DNA of 64,000 bases. It comes from Mycobacterium sp. IS-1742 (GTDB lineage: Bacteria > Actinomycetota > Actinomycetes > Mycobacteriales > Mycobacteriaceae). The notes below the pieces were generated by a model that was given only the letters and a program-made list of their open reading frames with translations, did not search any database and had not been told where the DNA came from. This document shows positions 36,101 to 45,657 of this stretch, one piece after another. The stretch spans positions 1-64,000 of the forward strand of contig NZ_LQIV01000005.1 in the NCBI RefSeq assembly GCF_001500125.1. The letters are read 5' to 3'. Within the stretch, counting starts at the first letter, position 1; each line of letters begins with the position of its first letter. Made by a program: the position numbers and the translations under genes.

Positions 36101-36900
36101 AGTTTGGCGTTGCCCATCTCGACGGGGTCGACCGAGAGTTCGCCCGGCACGATCACATACAGCCCGAGGGTGGCGATGGCGACGACGTTGTTGACCACCG
36201 GCGCCCAGGCCGGCGGCCCGAAGACGTTGCGGGTGTTGAGGATCGCCATGAAGACCGACGACAGCCCGTAGAACAGCACCTGCGGCAGGAGGAGGTAGGC
36301 GAACGCCGTCGTCAGCGGATTGTTGACCTGCGGGTCGTCACCGAGCATGAGGCGTACGAGCAGGGGCGCGCCCGCCACCGACAGCACCGTGGCGACCAGC
36401 AGCAGCGTGGTCGCCAGGGTGACCAGGCGGCGGACGAAGGCCGTACCGCCGTCGGGGTCGTCGCGCTCCGCGCGGGCGAGCACCGGCACGAAGATCGCGG
36501 TGAAGGTGGCCTCGAGCACCAGTGCGGCGACGAGGTTCGGCAACTGGTTGGCCACCGTGAACGAACTCGACAGGGCGGCGCCGAGGATCGCGGCGAGCAG
36601 CACGATCCGCAGGAAGCCGGTGATCCGGCTGACCAGCGTCGCGACGGCCATACCCCAGGAGCGCGAGACCACGGCCGCATCGGACAGTTCCGGGCGGCCG
36701 GCGCGGCGGCGGGGCGCCGGACCGCGAGGGATGCGTTGGCGCGGTGGCGGGGGGGGCGGGCGCCGGGCCGGGTTCGGCCGCGCGGCGCCGGGCGCCGGGG
36801 GGATGCGGCGCGGAGGCGGGAACGGCTGCGACGGCGGATGCGGTGGGGGATCGGGTGGCCGGTTCGGCGGTGGACCCGGTTCCCACCCGGTGGTGCTCAT
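33175..36900 (-). CDS. murJ: MurJ lipid II flippase fused to a pseudokinase
   Basis: A 1241-residue protein like Rv3910. After a Pro/Arg-rich cytoplasmic start (about 1-75), a MurJ/MviN core of many membrane helices spans about 80-590 and moves lipid II across the membrane. A polar linker leads to a kinase-like domain (about 625-890) that lacks HRD and DFG, so it is a pseudokinase; the M. tuberculosis version binds FhaA when phosphorylated by PknB. A further helix (about 1035-1060) and an extracytoplasmic galactose-binding-like domain follow. ATG 36900 overlaps the DUF6049 gene stop. Confidence 0.95.
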   Translation of the reverse strand: MSTTGWEPGPPPNRPPDPPPHPPSQPFPPPRRIPPAPGAARPNPARRPPPPPPRQRIPRGPAPRRRAGRPELSDAAVVSRSWGMAVATLVSRITGFLRIVLLAAILGAALSSSFTVANQLPNLVAALVLEATFTAIFVPVLARAERDDPDGGTAFVRRLVTLATTLLLVATVLSVAGAPLLVRLMLGDDPQVNNPLTTAFAYLLLPQVLFYGLSSVFMAILNTRNVFGPPAWAPVVNNVVAIATLGLYVIVPGELSVDPVEMGNAKLLVLGIGTTLGVFAQTAVLLVAIRRERISLRPLWGIDDRLKKFGTMAAAMVLYVLISQVGLIVGNQIASGAAASGPAIYNYTWLVLQLPFGIIGVTVLTVVMPRLSRNAAADNISAVLGDFSLATRLTMVTLIPIVAVMTVGGPAIGTALFAYGNFGETDAGYLGMAITLSAFTLIPYALVLLQLRVFYAREQPWTPIIVIVVVTMVKVLASVAAPSMTDDPDLVAGFLGLANGLGFLAGAIVGHFLLKSSLRPPGGRMLDVQVSRTILVTVAASLLAGLLAHVADQLLGLESLTASGGGAGSLVRLAVLGLIMLPVIAAVLLAARVPEAGAAVAFVRRRLGRPAPAAAAPISRPDQARPAGAVPYSDGRSARPVRRSRGPATGRYESPVRGTPVRGAGEERWRGPAVSDDSAGDSAATPDSASTTKVSADDFQPDVAEPSATTEMSASGRPPSDYGGDPTRESLPFEPPREPAIEAATSDEDVHLIPGATIGGGRYRLLVFHGGPPNLQFWQALDTALDRQVALTFVDPDATLPDERVQDILSRTLKLSRLDMPGVARVLDVANTGSGGLIVSEWIRGGSLAEVAETAPSPIGGARAMQSLAAAAEAAHRSGVALSIDHPSRVRVSIEGDVALAFPATMPDATPEDDIRGIGAALYALLVNRWPLPETGVPSGLAPADRDPAGEPLEPRAVDREIPFQISAAAAHAVQPDGGIRSAPTLLNLLQQATAVADRTDLISPVDRPDGGATSRFRGGADDDPEAQARRKRGLMVGLTVGGAIVVVALIVLATVLSRIFGDVGGGLGGDQLGLNDPSTSAEAEGGPTAPGNVVRPVRATVFSPDGGADSPDQAGNAIDGSSTTVWPTDTYSDPNPFPNFKNGVGLMLELPQPTVITAVDINVSSTDTSVQIRSSQSAEPSSLDGTTAMTPSTPLRTGNNTIEVSNASPTPYVLVWIDKLGTVDGLNRTDVSEITLKGTT

Positions 36901-39365
36901 TTCTGGTCGCCGACGGGCTGGTCGCCGGGCGCGTACCGGATCGCGGTGTCGAGGGGGTCGCCCACCGGCCGGCCGGTGTCGTGGTCGGAGTGCAGATGCG
37001 CCTCGGCGACCGCGCGTTTGGGCCGGTCCAGGTCGGCCGGATCGGGTTGGCCGCGGAAGCGGTGCCACAGCCGGCGGCCGGCCAGCAGCACGAGCACCGC
37101 GCCCGCGCTGAGCGTGATGACGAACAGGACCTTGCCGTAGGCGTTGGAGTGCACCGACAGCCGCACCGGTTCACCCAGCGGTACCCCGGCGGCCGTCTGC
37201 AACGCCACGTCGACGGCGACCCGTTGGGTGAAGTGCACCTCGATCGGGACCCGCAGGGGCAGGTAGCCGGGCGGGAGGCTGATCTCACCCATGTCGTCGA
37301 CCGTCATCCCCGGCGGCGCGTCGACGGCGAGCCGCACCCGGATCGGCACGGGCAGGTCGTTGCGCAGCGCGAGCGGCAGCGGGCTGCGTTCGGTGGCCAG
37401 GGTGTACGCGCCGCCGGGGTTCATGATGCGGACTGCGCCGAACATGTCGCCGACGGTGTCGGAGGTGACCGCGAGCCGCTCCTGGGCCAGGCCGTTGCGG
37501 GCAACCGGGGGCACGGACTGGCTCAGCGCGCGCAGCATGTCCTCGCGCAGCGGGGCGGTGTATCCGATGCCGGTCAGGCCGGTCCGCTCGTCGACGCCGA
37601 GCGCGGCGGTCAGCCCGGACAGCCGCCCGTTGGTGGCGGCGACACCGGAGGTCACCGCGTCGTCGATGCGGCCGCGGGGGTTGCCGATGTCGTCGGCCGG
37701 CCAGCCGGCATCCGGCTGGGGCGGGACGGCGTCCCCCTCGGCGATCACCTCGCGCAGCGGCCGGGGGCGCGCGAGACCGGCCCGGATGGCGGTGCCCATC
37801 GTGGTCAGGACGGCCTGCGCGTCGTCGGGACGCGGGCTCCACACCAGCGGCGGCACCACGATCTGGGCGCGCGGTTCGGTGTCGGGTCGCAGGCTGCGCC
37901 ACAGCAGGGACCCGATCGCGTTCTGGCGTCGGGCCACCGGCGAGTCCTGGCGCAGCGGGATGTCCAACGAGGGGTCGAGGTAGGTGGGCGCGGTGGGCTC
38001 GCTGCCCGCACCGGCCAGTGCCGCACCGACGGTCGGGTCGAACGGCATCGCGACGAGGTTGGGGGAGTAGCGCGTGGGAACCAGCTCCGCGGTCGAGCCG
38101 AGGCCGGTCGCATCGTCGCGTGCGGTGAGCGTCGCCGCGGTGACGGCGACCGTGCGGCCCTGCGCGGACAGCAGCTGCGCCGCCGGACCGGTGAGCGGGC
38201 CGTCGCCGGTCAGCGTGACCCCGCGGGTGGTGGCGACGCCGAGGATCTGGTCGACGATGTCGGCGGCGCCGGTGGTGGCGACCGTGCTGAGGCGCGGGTC
38301 ACCCACCCGCTGCAGCGCGTCCAGATCGGCCTGGGCGTACGGCGTGGACGCCACGCACATGCGCTTCGCCAGCGCCTTGAGCCGGTTGAGCCAGCCGACG
38401 GCGGCCTCCTGCCCGGTGCCGGGGCGGGTGGGTGTGGTCGGCCCGGCGTCGGGTCCGTCGTTGACGACGTACCCGGCGGTCATCGCGTTGACGGTCACCA
38501 GCAGGTCCGGGTCGACGGCCAGGCACAGCGCCCGGCCGACGTCGCCGCCGGGGTCGACGGCCGGGCCGGTGGCGAAGTCGACCGCGGCGAGCAGCGTCTC
38601 CAGCCGGCCGCCCGGCGCCAGCGACGCGGCGAGATCGTCGTCGGCGAGTCGCACGGGCGTTGTTCCGCCCGGGATGCCCGCGGCCAGCCGGGGTTTGTCG
38701 GCCAGCGGCCAGAACATGGTGAGCCGCACCGGTTTCGAGGTGTCGGGGGCGACGACGGAGGTCAGCGTGTCGGCGGCCGACTCCGCGCCCGGTTCGGGCG
38801 GGACGCCCAGCACCGGCAGCAGGAACCGCGCGTCGTCGAGCCGGGCCGGTGCCCCGTACTCCGGCGTGCCGTTGACGTTGACCAGCACCGGATACACGCC
38901 CGGCTGGTCGATGCCCAGCGACGGGCCGGCCGCCCCGCGGATCGGGTAGGCGAGGGTGAACGGCACCTCTTTCCCGCGGGCGAGTTCGGGGGCGACGGTG
39001 ATGAAGTCGGCGACCGGATCGAACTGGTCGAGGTTGCCGGTCAGGTTGGTGCGCAGCCCGGAGGACGAGTCGACGGCCGGGGCGTGCTCGAGGCGGAGTA
39101 CCACGTCCCGGACCGGGCGGTCCCCGACGTTGCGCACCACCCCGGACACCGTGACGACGGGATCGCTGGCGGTGGTGACGACGTCGGGGGTGACGCGGTC
39201 GATGCGCAACTGGAGGAACGGCGCGGCGCCGGGCTCCCCGGCGGCGGCCTGCGGCAGCGCGGTCGAGACGGCGGTCAGCAGCAGCAGGACGAGTGCGGCC
39301 AGCAGACGCGGTACCGCCGTCGTCGTGCGTGGCGCCGCCACGGTCCTCACTGGCCTTGTCCGCAT
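36897..39365 (-). CDS. DUF6049 secreted membrane-anchored protein (Rv3909-type)
   Basis: An 822-residue envelope protein. A signal peptide (about 17-43) precedes a large extracytoplasmic part that begins with an Ig-like strand region containing [18 protein letters not shown]-terminal membrane helix (about 740-762) and a 60-residue cytoplasmic tail follow. The gene overlaps murJ by 4 bp and mutT4 by 19 bp, so all three are likely co-expressed. That suggests a role linked to lipid II export or envelope assembly, but function is unknown. Confidence 0.87.
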   Translation of the reverse strand: MRTRPVRTVAAPRTTTAVPRLLAALVLLLLTAVSTALPQAAAGEPGAAPFLQLRIDRVTPDVVTTASDPVVTVSGVVRNVGDRPVRDVVLRLEHAPAVDSSSGLRTNLTGNLDQFDPVADFITVAPELARGKEVPFTLAYPIRGAAGPSLGIDQPGVYPVLVNVNGTPEYGAPARLDDARFLLPVLGVPPEPGAESAADTLTSVVAPDTSKPVRLTMFWPLADKPRLAAGIPGGTTPVRLADDDLAASLAPGGRLETLLAAVDFATGPAVDPGGDVGRALCLAVDPDLLVTVNAMTAGYVVNDGPDAGPTTPTRPGTGQEAAVGWLNRLKALAKRMCVASTPYAQADLDALQRVGDPRLSTVATTGAADIVDQILGVATTRGVTLTGDGPLTGPAAQLLSAQGRTVAVTAATLTARDDATGLGSTAELVPTRYSPNLVAMPFDPTVGAALAGAGSEPTAPTYLDPSLDIPLRQDSPVARRQNAIGSLLWRSLRPDTEPRAQIVVPPLVWSPRPDDAQAVLTTMGTAIRAGLARPRPLREVIAEGDAVPPQPDAGWPADDIGNPRGRIDDAVTSGVAATNGRLSGLTAALGVDERTGLTGIGYTAPLREDMLRALSQSVPPVARNGLAQERLAVTSDTVGDMFGAVRIMNPGGAYTLATERSPLPLALRNDLPVPIRVRLAVDAPPGMTVDDMGEISLPPGYLPLRVPIEVHFTQRVAVDVALQTAAGVPLGEPVRLSVHSNAYGKVLFVITLSAGAVLVLLAGRRLWHRFRGQPDPADLDRPKRAVAEAHLHSDHDTGRPVGDPLDTAIRYAPGDQPVGDQK

Positions 39366-40135
39366 CCGTTCGTCCGCCGGCCGGGAGGGGTTTGGCTGGA
39401 CTCGTCACGACGACGGTTGCGGGTGTGCGAATGGGTCTGGGGGCGTCGGCGCGGCGAGGTGCGGGGCAGCGGTGGCAGGGCCGACGGGCCGTCACTGTGC
39501 AGTTTGTCGATGAGTTCGTGGGCGACCTCGGCCAGCCGGCGTTCGTCGGCGTAGGCCAGCCGGTCGGGCAGTTCCTTCAGCGGCACCCACGCCACCTCGG
39601 TCACCTCGACGTCCTCGTCGGACAGTTCTCCGCCGAGGAATCGCATCAGGTAATGGTGCACGGTCTTGTGGACCCGCCGGCCCTCGGTCACGAACCAGTA
39701 GTCGATGCTGCCGAGCGCGGCGAGCACGTCACCACGGATCCCGGTCTCCTCGGCCACCTCGCGGATCGCGGTCTGCTCGGCCGTCTCGCCCAGCTCGATG
39801 TGTCCCTTGGGCAGCGACCACAGCATCCGGCCGCGCCGGTCGATGCGCCCGATCAGCGCGGCGACCTGGCTGTCCTTCGGGCCGTCGATACCGTCGATGA
39901 CCAGCCCGCCCGCCGACGTCTCGCGCACGGTGCGCAGCCGTTCCTGGGGGCGGCGGGGCCGGGTCTTGCGGGCCTGGTCGGTGGGTTTGGCCGTCGTCTC
40001 GGGGGTATCCGTGCCGTCGGCGCCTCCGGCGGAGGCGGTGGGCCGGTCGGTGGCCGCCTGCGGGGGTCCGGCCGCGCGTCGGCCACGACGTCGCCCGCGG
40101 CGGCGTCGTGATTTGGGCTGTTCGCCTTCCGACAC
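39347..40135 (-). CDS. mutT4: MutT4, Nudix hydrolase
   Basis: A 262-residue Nudix enzyme matching Rv3908. The Nudix box runs from G111 to I133, with GHIELGE, REVAEE and TGI. A very basic N-terminus ([13 protein letters not shown]) and a Pro/Arg-rich C-terminus flank it. GTG 40135 was preferred because it begins the family sequence SEGEQPKSR; the frame runs seven codons further upstream. It is divergent from pcnA with 85 bp between them. Substrate is not evident from sequence. Confidence 0.92.
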   Translation of the reverse strand: MSEGEQPKSRRRRGRRRGRRAAGPPQAATDRPTASAGGADGTDTPETTAKPTDQARKTRPRRPQERLRTVRETSAGGLVIDGIDGPKDSQVAALIGRIDRRGRMLWSLPKGHIELGETAEQTAIREVAEETGIRGDVLAALGSIDYWFVTEGRRVHKTVHHYLMRFLGGELSDEDVEVTEVAWVPLKELPDRLAYADERRLAEVAHELIDKLHSDGPSALPPLPRTSPRRRPQTHSHTRNRRRDESSQTPPGRRTNGCGQGQ

Positions 40136-40220
40136 CCAAGCGATAGTAGCTGCCACCCTGTTTCACTCCGGCCACACTCGCCGGTCGCTGCCGGACCGTT
40201 ACCCTCTAGGCTCAACGAAC

Positions 40221-41681
40221 GTGCCGGACGACCCACACGACCTCGCCACCGACGCCGAGCTGCTGGCCCGCGCCGCGGTGGCGCTCAACCGCGACGGCGA
40301 GGTCCTGCGCGATATCGGCGCGGTGTTCGCCGAAGCCGGCCACAGCCTGTATCTGGTCGGTGGCAGTGTCCGCGATGCGCTGCTCGGCAGGCTGGGCGAG
40401 GATCTCGACTTCACCACCGACGCCCGCCCCGAGCAGATGCAGGCCTTCCTGCGGCCGTGGGCGGACGCGCTGTGGGATACCGGCATCGACTTCGGCACGC
40501 TCGGGGTCGGCAAGGCCGGTCACCGCCTGGAGATCACGACCTTCCGCGCCGACAGCTACGACCAGGTGTCGCGCAATCCCCAGGTCCGGTACGGCGACCG
40601 GCTCGAGGACGATCTGGTGCGCCGGGACTTCACCGTCAACGCCATGGCGGTGGCGATCACGGCGGCCGGACCGGGTGAGTTCCATGACCCGCTGGGCGGT
40701 TTGGCCGCGCTGCGCGCGAAGGTGCTCGACACCCCGTCGGCGCCGGAGGTGTCGTTCGGTGACGACCCGCTGCGGATGTTGCGTGCCGCGCGCTTCGCCT
40801 CGCAACTGGGGTTCGAGGTCGCGCCGCGGGTGCGGACGGCGATGACGGAGATGGCGCCGCAACTGGCCCGCATCACCGTGGAGCGTGTCGCCGCGGAACT
40901 GGACAAGCTGCTGCTCGGTGCCGACCCGGTGACCGGGATCGACCTGATGGTGCAGACCGGCCTCGGCGACGTGGTGCTGCCGGAGGTCGGCGGGATGCGG
41001 TTGGCCATCGACGAGCACCACCAGCACAAGGACGTCTACTGGCATTCGCTGACCGTGCTGCGCCAGGCCATCGATCTCGAGGACTCCGGGCCGGACCTGG
41101 TCCTGCGCTGGGCGGCGCTGCTGCACGACATCGGGAAGCCCGCCACGCGGCGCCACGAAGCCGACGGCGGGGTGAGCTTCCACCACCACGAGGTCGTCGG
41201 CGCGAAGATGGCCCGCAAGCGGATGCGGGCGCTGAAGTACTCCAAACAGATGGTCGACGACGTGTCGCAGCTGGTGTTCCTGCACCTGCGCTTCCACGGT
41301 TACGGTGACGGCAAGTGGACCGATTCGGCGGTGCGCCGCTACGTCACCGACGCCGGTCCGCTGCTGGGCCGGCTGCACAAGCTCGTCCGCGCCGACTGCA
41401 CGACCCGCAACAAGCGGCGCGCCGCCCGGTTGCAGGCGAATTACGACGACCTCGAGCGCCGCATCGCCGAGCTGGCCGCCAAGGAGGATCTGCAGCGGGT
41501 GCGGCCGGACCTCGACGGCAACGAGATCATGAGGTTGCTCGACATCCCGGCGGGGCCGCAGGTGGGGGAGGCGTGGCGCCACCTCAAGGAGCTGCGCCTC
41601 GACCGCGGTCCGCTCTCGCACGACGAGGCGGTCGACGAACTGGTCAAGTGGTGGAACGAGAAGCAGCAGCCCGGCGTCTGA
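40221..41681 (+). CDS. pcnA: PcnA, tRNA nucleotidyltransferase/poly(A) polymerase family
   Basis: A 486-residue class II nucleotidyltransferase that probably adds or repairs the CCA end of tRNA; both tRNAs here lack an encoded CCA. The active-site motif YLVGGSVRDALLG leads to Asp61 and Asp63 in DLDFTTD. The RRDFTVNAMA segment follows, with an HD domain (LLHDIGKPATR) in the C-terminal half. GTG 40221 gives the family N-terminus. A TACCCT hexamer about 20 bases before it suggests a very short or absent leader. Confidence 0.93.
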   Translation: MPDDPHDLATDAELLARAAVALNRDGEVLRDIGAVFAEAGHSLYLVGGSVRDALLGRLGEDLDFTTDARPEQMQAFLRPWADALWDTGIDFGTLGVGKAGHRLEITTFRADSYDQVSRNPQVRYGDRLEDDLVRRDFTVNAMAVAITAAGPGEFHDPLGGLAALRAKVLDTPSAPEVSFGDDPLRMLRAARFASQLGFEVAPRVRTAMTEMAPQLARITVERVAAELDKLLLGADPVTGIDLMVQTGLGDVVLPEVGGMRLAIDEHHQHKDVYWHSLTVLRQAIDLEDSGPDLVLRWAALLHDIGKPATRRHEADGGVSFHHHEVVGAKMARKRMRALKYSKQMVDDVSQLVFLHLRFHGYGDGKWTDSAVRRYVTDAGPLLGRLHKLVRADCTTRNKRRAARLQANYDDLERRIAELAAKEDLQRVRPDLDGNEIMRLLDIPAGPQVGEAWRHLKELRLDRGPLSHDEAVDELVKWWNEKQQPGV

Positions 41682-41687
41682 ACATGT

Positions 41688-42209
41688 GTGGAGTACTGCC
41701 TGGGTGAGCCCGACGGGTCGGCGACGATGTGGACCGCCGAGCCGGACATCGACACCGACGGCGACGGAGTGGTCGACGCGGTGGGTCTGGACCTCGACGG
41801 CGACGGCCGTCTCGACGATGCACTCGCCGATCACGACGGCGACAGCCGGGCCGAACTAGCCGCCCGGGATCTCGACGACGACGGCGTGGTCGAGGCCTAC
41901 TTCGGCGACGACGGGACCGGCACCTGGCTGCTGAGCGTCGACCGCACCGGGCAGGTGCGCTGGTTCGGTCTCGACGGCGTCGAGCAGACGGGCGGGCCGG
42001 TGGTGGACGTCGACGCCGACGGACAGGTCGACGACCGGCTCGTCGACAGCGACGGGGACGGGCTGGCCGACCGGGTGTTCAGCGGCGAGACCGCCCACGT
42101 CGACACCGACGGCGACGGACGCTGGGACGTCCGGTTGTCCGACGGTGACGGGGACGGTCTGGCCGACGCGGCGACGGGAATGTCGCGGCAGCCGTTTACG
42201 GGGCGGTAA
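41688..42209 (+). CDS. Asp-rich calcium-binding-type repeat protein (Rv3906c-like)
   Basis: A 173-residue acidic protein made largely of Asp-rich repeats such as DTDGDGVVDA, DLDGDGRLDDAL, DSDGDGLADRVF and DTDGDGRWDV. These resemble thrombospondin type 3 or EF-hand-like calcium loops. No signal peptide is visible. GTG 41688 lies 6 bp after the pcnA stop and is used provisionally. A related protein follows pcnA in M. tuberculosis (Rv3906c). Calcium binding is inferred from the repeats. Confidence 0.75.
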   Translation: MEYCLGEPDGSATMWTAEPDIDTDGDGVVDAVGLDLDGDGRLDDALADHDGDSRAELAARDLDDDGVVEAYFGDDGTGTWLLSVDRTGQVRWFGLDGVEQTGGPVVDVDADGQVDDRLVDSDGDGLADRVFSGETAHVDTDGDGRWDVRLSDGDGDGLADAATGMSRQPFTGR

Positions 42210-42228
42210 ACCGGGCTACCGCTTGGCT

Positions 42229-43464
42229 ATGACCGGCCCCGAAGTACTCGCAGGCCGCTACGAGCTCCGCGAGGTGCTGGGCCTCGGCGGGATGGCCGAG
42301 GTCCGCGACGGATGGGATACGCGCCTCGACCGCGCGGTCGCCGTCAAGCTGCTGCATCCGGCCCTGCGGACCCAGCCGGACGTGCGCAGCCGATTCGAGG
42401 CCGAGGCCCGCTCGGCTGCCGCCCTCACGCATCCGAACATCGTCGCGGTGCACGACTACGGCGAGGACGACGGCACACCGTTCATCGTCATGGAGCGGCT
42501 GCCCGGCCGCACCCTCGGCGACGTGATCGCCGCGGGCCCGATGTCGCCGGCTCAGGTGCGCGCGATGCTCGACGAGGTGCTCGCGGCCCTCGAGGTCGCC
42601 CACGCCGCGGGCGTGCTGCACCGCGACATCAAACCGGGGAACATCCTGCTCTCGGCCGACGCCAACAGCCTGAAGGTGGCCGACTTCGGCATCGCCAAGA
42701 CCGGCGGCGCCGCCCACACGATGACCGGACAGATCGTCGGGACGCTGGCGTACATGAGTCCCGAGCGGATCAGCGGCGCCCCGGCGTCGGTCGCCGACGA
42801 CCTCTACGCCGTCGGCGTGATGGCGTACGAGGCGCTGCTGGCTCGGCGGGCCTTCCCGCAGGACAACCCGGGCTGCGTGGCGCGCGCGATCATGGACGAA
42901 CCCCCGCCCCCGGTAACGGCGTTCCGCTCCGACGTCGACCCGATCCTCGCCGGCGTCATCGAGCGGGCGATGACGCGTGACCCGAGTCAGCGGTTCGGCA
43001 GCGCGACGCAGATGCGCGCCGCGCTCGCCGGCGATCAGGGCGCCTTGTTCGGCGGGACCGCACCGGTCGTCCCGCCGCCCCGCCCGGTGACCAGGGTGCT
43101 CGCCGCGCCGCTGCCGCCGTCGGCCGTCGGTCCGCCTCCCCGCCGCGGCCCGTCGCGGCGTGCGCGCGCTGCCGCGGGTGCGGTCGCGGTGCTGGCCGCG
43201 TTCGCCGTCGCCGCCGTCGCCCTGGCGATGGACCCGTTCTCGTCGGCGCCCGCCCAGATGCCGGTGAGTGACAGCAGCAGCATCGCGCCGCCGCCGCCGA
43301 CGGCGCCCCCGCCCCCACCGCCGCCGCCACCACCGTCGGTCGCGCCGATCGTGGAGCAGCCCGCGCAGGTCCAGGCCCCGGAGATCAAGGCGCCGAAGGG
43401 AGCGGGGAACAACGGCAAAGGCAACGGCGGTGGCAACGGCAAGGGGAACGGCAAACGCGGCTAG
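42229..43464 (+). CDS. Additional Ser/Thr protein kinase with Pro-rich and Gly/Asn/Lys-rich tail
   Basis: A 411-residue Hanks-type kinase. The kinase domain spans about 10-270, with GLGGMAEV, Lys40, HRD at 131-133 and DFG at 152-154, so it should be active. One membrane helix lies at about 315-334. The external part is short: a run of prolines and a low-complexity tail of Lys, Gly and Asn (GNGKGNG). It starts 19 bp after the Asp-rich repeat gene. I cannot assign it to a named mycobacterial Pkn, and none occurs here in M. tuberculosis as far as I recall. Confidence 0.9.
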   Translation: MTGPEVLAGRYELREVLGLGGMAEVRDGWDTRLDRAVAVKLLHPALRTQPDVRSRFEAEARSAAALTHPNIVAVHDYGEDDGTPFIVMERLPGRTLGDVIAAGPMSPAQVRAMLDEVLAALEVAHAAGVLHRDIKPGNILLSADANSLKVADFGIAKTGGAAHTMTGQIVGTLAYMSPERISGAPASVADDLYAVGVMAYEALLARRAFPQDNPGCVARAIMDEPPPPVTAFRSDVDPILAGVIERAMTRDPSQRFGSATQMRAALAGDQGALFGGTAPVVPPPRPVTRVLAAPLPPSAVGPPPRRGPSRRARAAAGAVAVLAAFAVAAVALAMDPFSSAPAQMPVSDSSSIAPPPPTAPPPPPPPPPPSVAPIVEQPAQVQAPEIKAPKGAGNNGKGNGGGNGKGNGKRG

Positions 43465-43465
43465 C

Positions 43466-44242
43466 TCAACCGCGGCCGTGGCCGGGCGGGCCGGCGAACG
43501 CCTGGGCGATGTCCAGCCAGCGCTCGGCGTCCGGCCCCACGGCGGTCACCTCCAACTCGGCGCGGGGCCGCCGCTGCGTGACGAGGAAGCAGAAATGCTC
43601 GGCGGATCCGGTGACCCGCTGCGGAGCGTCGGCCGGCCCCCAGGTCCACCGCGACCCGTCGGGCGCGTTCAGTTCCACGTGAAACGGTTCGACCGGGACA
43701 GGCAACCCGTGCACGGCGAAGGCGAAGTCGCGGGTACGGACCCCGATGTGCGCGATGGACCGCAACCGCGCGGTCGGCGGCCGCCGCACGCCGAGCGCGT
43801 CGGCGACGTCGAGACCGTGCGCCCACGTCTCCATCAGCCGTGCGGTCGCCATCGACGGCGCACTCATCGGCGGGCCGAACCACGGCAGTTTGCGACCGCC
43901 CTCGACGGTGAGCAGGGCGTCGTGCAGCAGATCACGGGTGGCCCGCCAGTCCGCCAGCAGTTCGGCCGGCGGCGTGGTCGCCAGGTCCTCGGCGGCGCGG
44001 TCGACGAATCCGGAGGGATCCTCGGCGGCCTCACCGAGTACGACGTTGAAGCCGGCCTCGTCCCGCACCGACAGCAGCGCGACGCGGTCGGTCCACAACA
44101 GGTGGGCGATCTGATGGGCGATGGTCCATCCCGGCGCCGGGGTCGCCGTCGACCACGCCGGGTCGGGGAGGTCGGCGACCAGCGCGTCGAGGTCGGCGCT
44201 CTCGGCGCGCAGATCGGCGACGATGGAGTCAGCGGCGGCCAT
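43466..44242 (-). CDS. TIGR03084 / mycothiol-dependent DinB-like protein (Rv0036c-type)
   Basis: A 258-residue protein with the N-terminal DinB-like four-helix region of mycothiol-dependent maleylpyruvate isomerases. [18 protein letters not shown] and [15 protein letters not shown] carry the conserved His residues that bind metal in the superfamily. A C-terminal domain (about 170-258) follows. ATG 44242 was chosen from the family start. Substrate is unknown. It converges on the kinase gene with one base between them. Confidence 0.83.
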   Translation of the reverse strand: MAAADSIVADLRAESADLDALVADLPDPAWSTATPAPGWTIAHQIAHLLWTDRVALLSVRDEAGFNVVLGEAAEDPSGFVDRAAEDLATTPPAELLADWRATRDLLHDALLTVEGGRKLPWFGPPMSAPSMATARLMETWAHGLDVADALGVRRPPTARLRSIAHIGVRTRDFAFAVHGLPVPVEPFHVELNAPDGSRWTWGPADAPQRVTGSAEHFCFLVTQRRPRAELEVTAVGPDAERWLDIAQAFAGPPGHGRG

Positions 44243-44252
44243 GGAGTGCAGA

Positions 44253-45533
44253 CTAGTTGCGCGGTGTCTGCCGGCCCAGTGCGGCATGCAGCGCCAGTCC
44301 GACGAGGTAGACGCCCACACCGGTGGCCGCCAGCCCCGGGGAGTGCCCGTCGGGCGGGATGACCCCTGCGGCCGCGGCGATGGCGCCGATGAACGCGATC
44401 CAGAACAGCGAATCCTGCACGGTGAACACGTGCCCGCGCAGGGCGTCGTCGACGTCGATCTGCATCGCGGTGTCCGCACAGAGTTTGACGATCTGCCCGG
44501 CCGCGCCGAGCAGCGATCCGCAGATCACCATCACGGGAAGGTGCAGTCCGAGGGCGACCAGCTGGACGGCGGCCGCGACGACCAGCGCGCCGTTGCCGGT
44601 GCGGTAGCGGCCCCAGCGGCTGATCAGCGCCGGCGTGGCGATCGTCGCGAGGAACGAGCCTGCGCCCGTGGCGGCGACGAACAGCACCGCCGTGCCGAGG
44701 CCGGCGACCGCGGTGGTGTCACTGTGCCGCACGATCACCAGCACCAGCAGCGTGTTGATCCCGAACACCACGCGGTGGGCGCCGAGTCCGGACAGGGTGG
44801 CCGCGACCGTGCGCACCGACAGCACGGTGCGCAGACCGTGCACCCAACCCGTGGCGACCGCGTAGACGACCGATCCGTGGACGGCGCGCACGCTGTCGTC
44901 CGGGCCGAGCACGTGCGAGCCGATGCGCACCGACAGCAGCAGCGCCAGCGCCACCGGCAGCGCGACGATCAGGATGATGACCGAGGCGCCGGTGTCGTCG
45001 TCGCCGAACACCCAGCGGGGCAGCAGCATGAAGTTCGCACCGAGGAACGCCGCGACCGCGCCGGTGGCCGCCGCGACGGAGTTCATCGCCACCACCTGCT
45101 CGCGGGGCACGACATGCGGCAGCGCCGCCGACAGCCCCGAGGACACGAAGCGGGTGAACCCGTTGACGATCAACGCGCCCAACAGGATCGGCAGATCGCC
45201 GACCCGGGCGGCGAGTAACGCAGCGACCGCCAGGACCAGGAGCAACCGCGCCGAGTTCGCCCCGATCAGCACGAGCCGCCGGTCCCAGCGGTCGAGCAGC
45301 GCACCGGCGAACGGCCCCAGCAGCGAGTACGGCAGGAACAGCACCGCGAATGATCCGGCGATCGCCCACGGCCCGGCGGCCCGGTCCGGGTTGAACAGGA
45401 TGGCCCCGGCCAGACCGGCCTGGAACAGCCCGTCCCCGAACTGGCTGACGGCACGCAGTTCGAGCAGCCGACGGAACTCGGTGAGTCCGCGCACCGACCG
45501 CCAGACGGCCACGAGCGCGCGAGCGTCAGCCAC
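44253..45533 (-). CDS. MFS transporter (Rv0037c-type)
   Basis: A 426-residue polytopic protein with about 12 hydrophobic helices. It has the MFS loop [17 protein letters not shown], equivalent to the conserved loop 2-3 motif. It resembles the MFS-3 (enterobactin exporter/macrolide efflux) branch in general form, but the substrate cannot be read. GTG 45533 is the start. It lies 10 bp upstream of the DinB-like gene on the same strand, so they may form an operon. Confidence 0.85.
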   Translation of the reverse strand: MADARALVAVWRSVRGLTEFRRLLELRAVSQFGDGLFQAGLAGAILFNPDRAAGPWAIAGSFAVLFLPYSLLGPFAGALLDRWDRRLVLIGANSARLLLVLAVAALLAARVGDLPILLGALIVNGFTRFVSSGLSAALPHVVPREQVVAMNSVAAATGAVAAFLGANFMLLPRWVFGDDDTGASVIILIVALPVALALLLSVRIGSHVLGPDDSVRAVHGSVVYAVATGWVHGLRTVLSVRTVAATLSGLGAHRVVFGINTLLVLVIVRHSDTTAVAGLGTAVLFVAATGAGSFLATIATPALISRWGRYRTGNGALVVAAAVQLVALGLHLPVMVICGSLLGAAGQIVKLCADTAMQIDVDDALRGHVFTVQDSLFWIAFIGAIAAAAGVIPPDGHSPGLAATGVGVYLVGLALHAALGRQTPRN

Positions 45534-45657
45534 GAGAGATCACGTCCTGTTCCGGCGGAATGGATGCCCGAGGCGCTGAGGCGCGCGGCACCGCCTCCAC
45601 AGTACAAATGTCTGCGCGGGGCGGGCTGGTCCACCACATCGGCAGCCGGCCGGTGAC

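Noticed and set aside
42229..43464. Kinase gene as a duplicate of pknA or pknB
   Set aside because: The kinase core is related, but the external region has no PASTA repeats and the tail composition differs from both.
43671..43686. parS-like AGTTCCACGTGAAACG inside the DinB-like gene
   Set aside because: It has three mismatches to the 16-bp consensus and lies within a coding frame about 17 kb from the true parS pair. It is kept only as a weak possibility.
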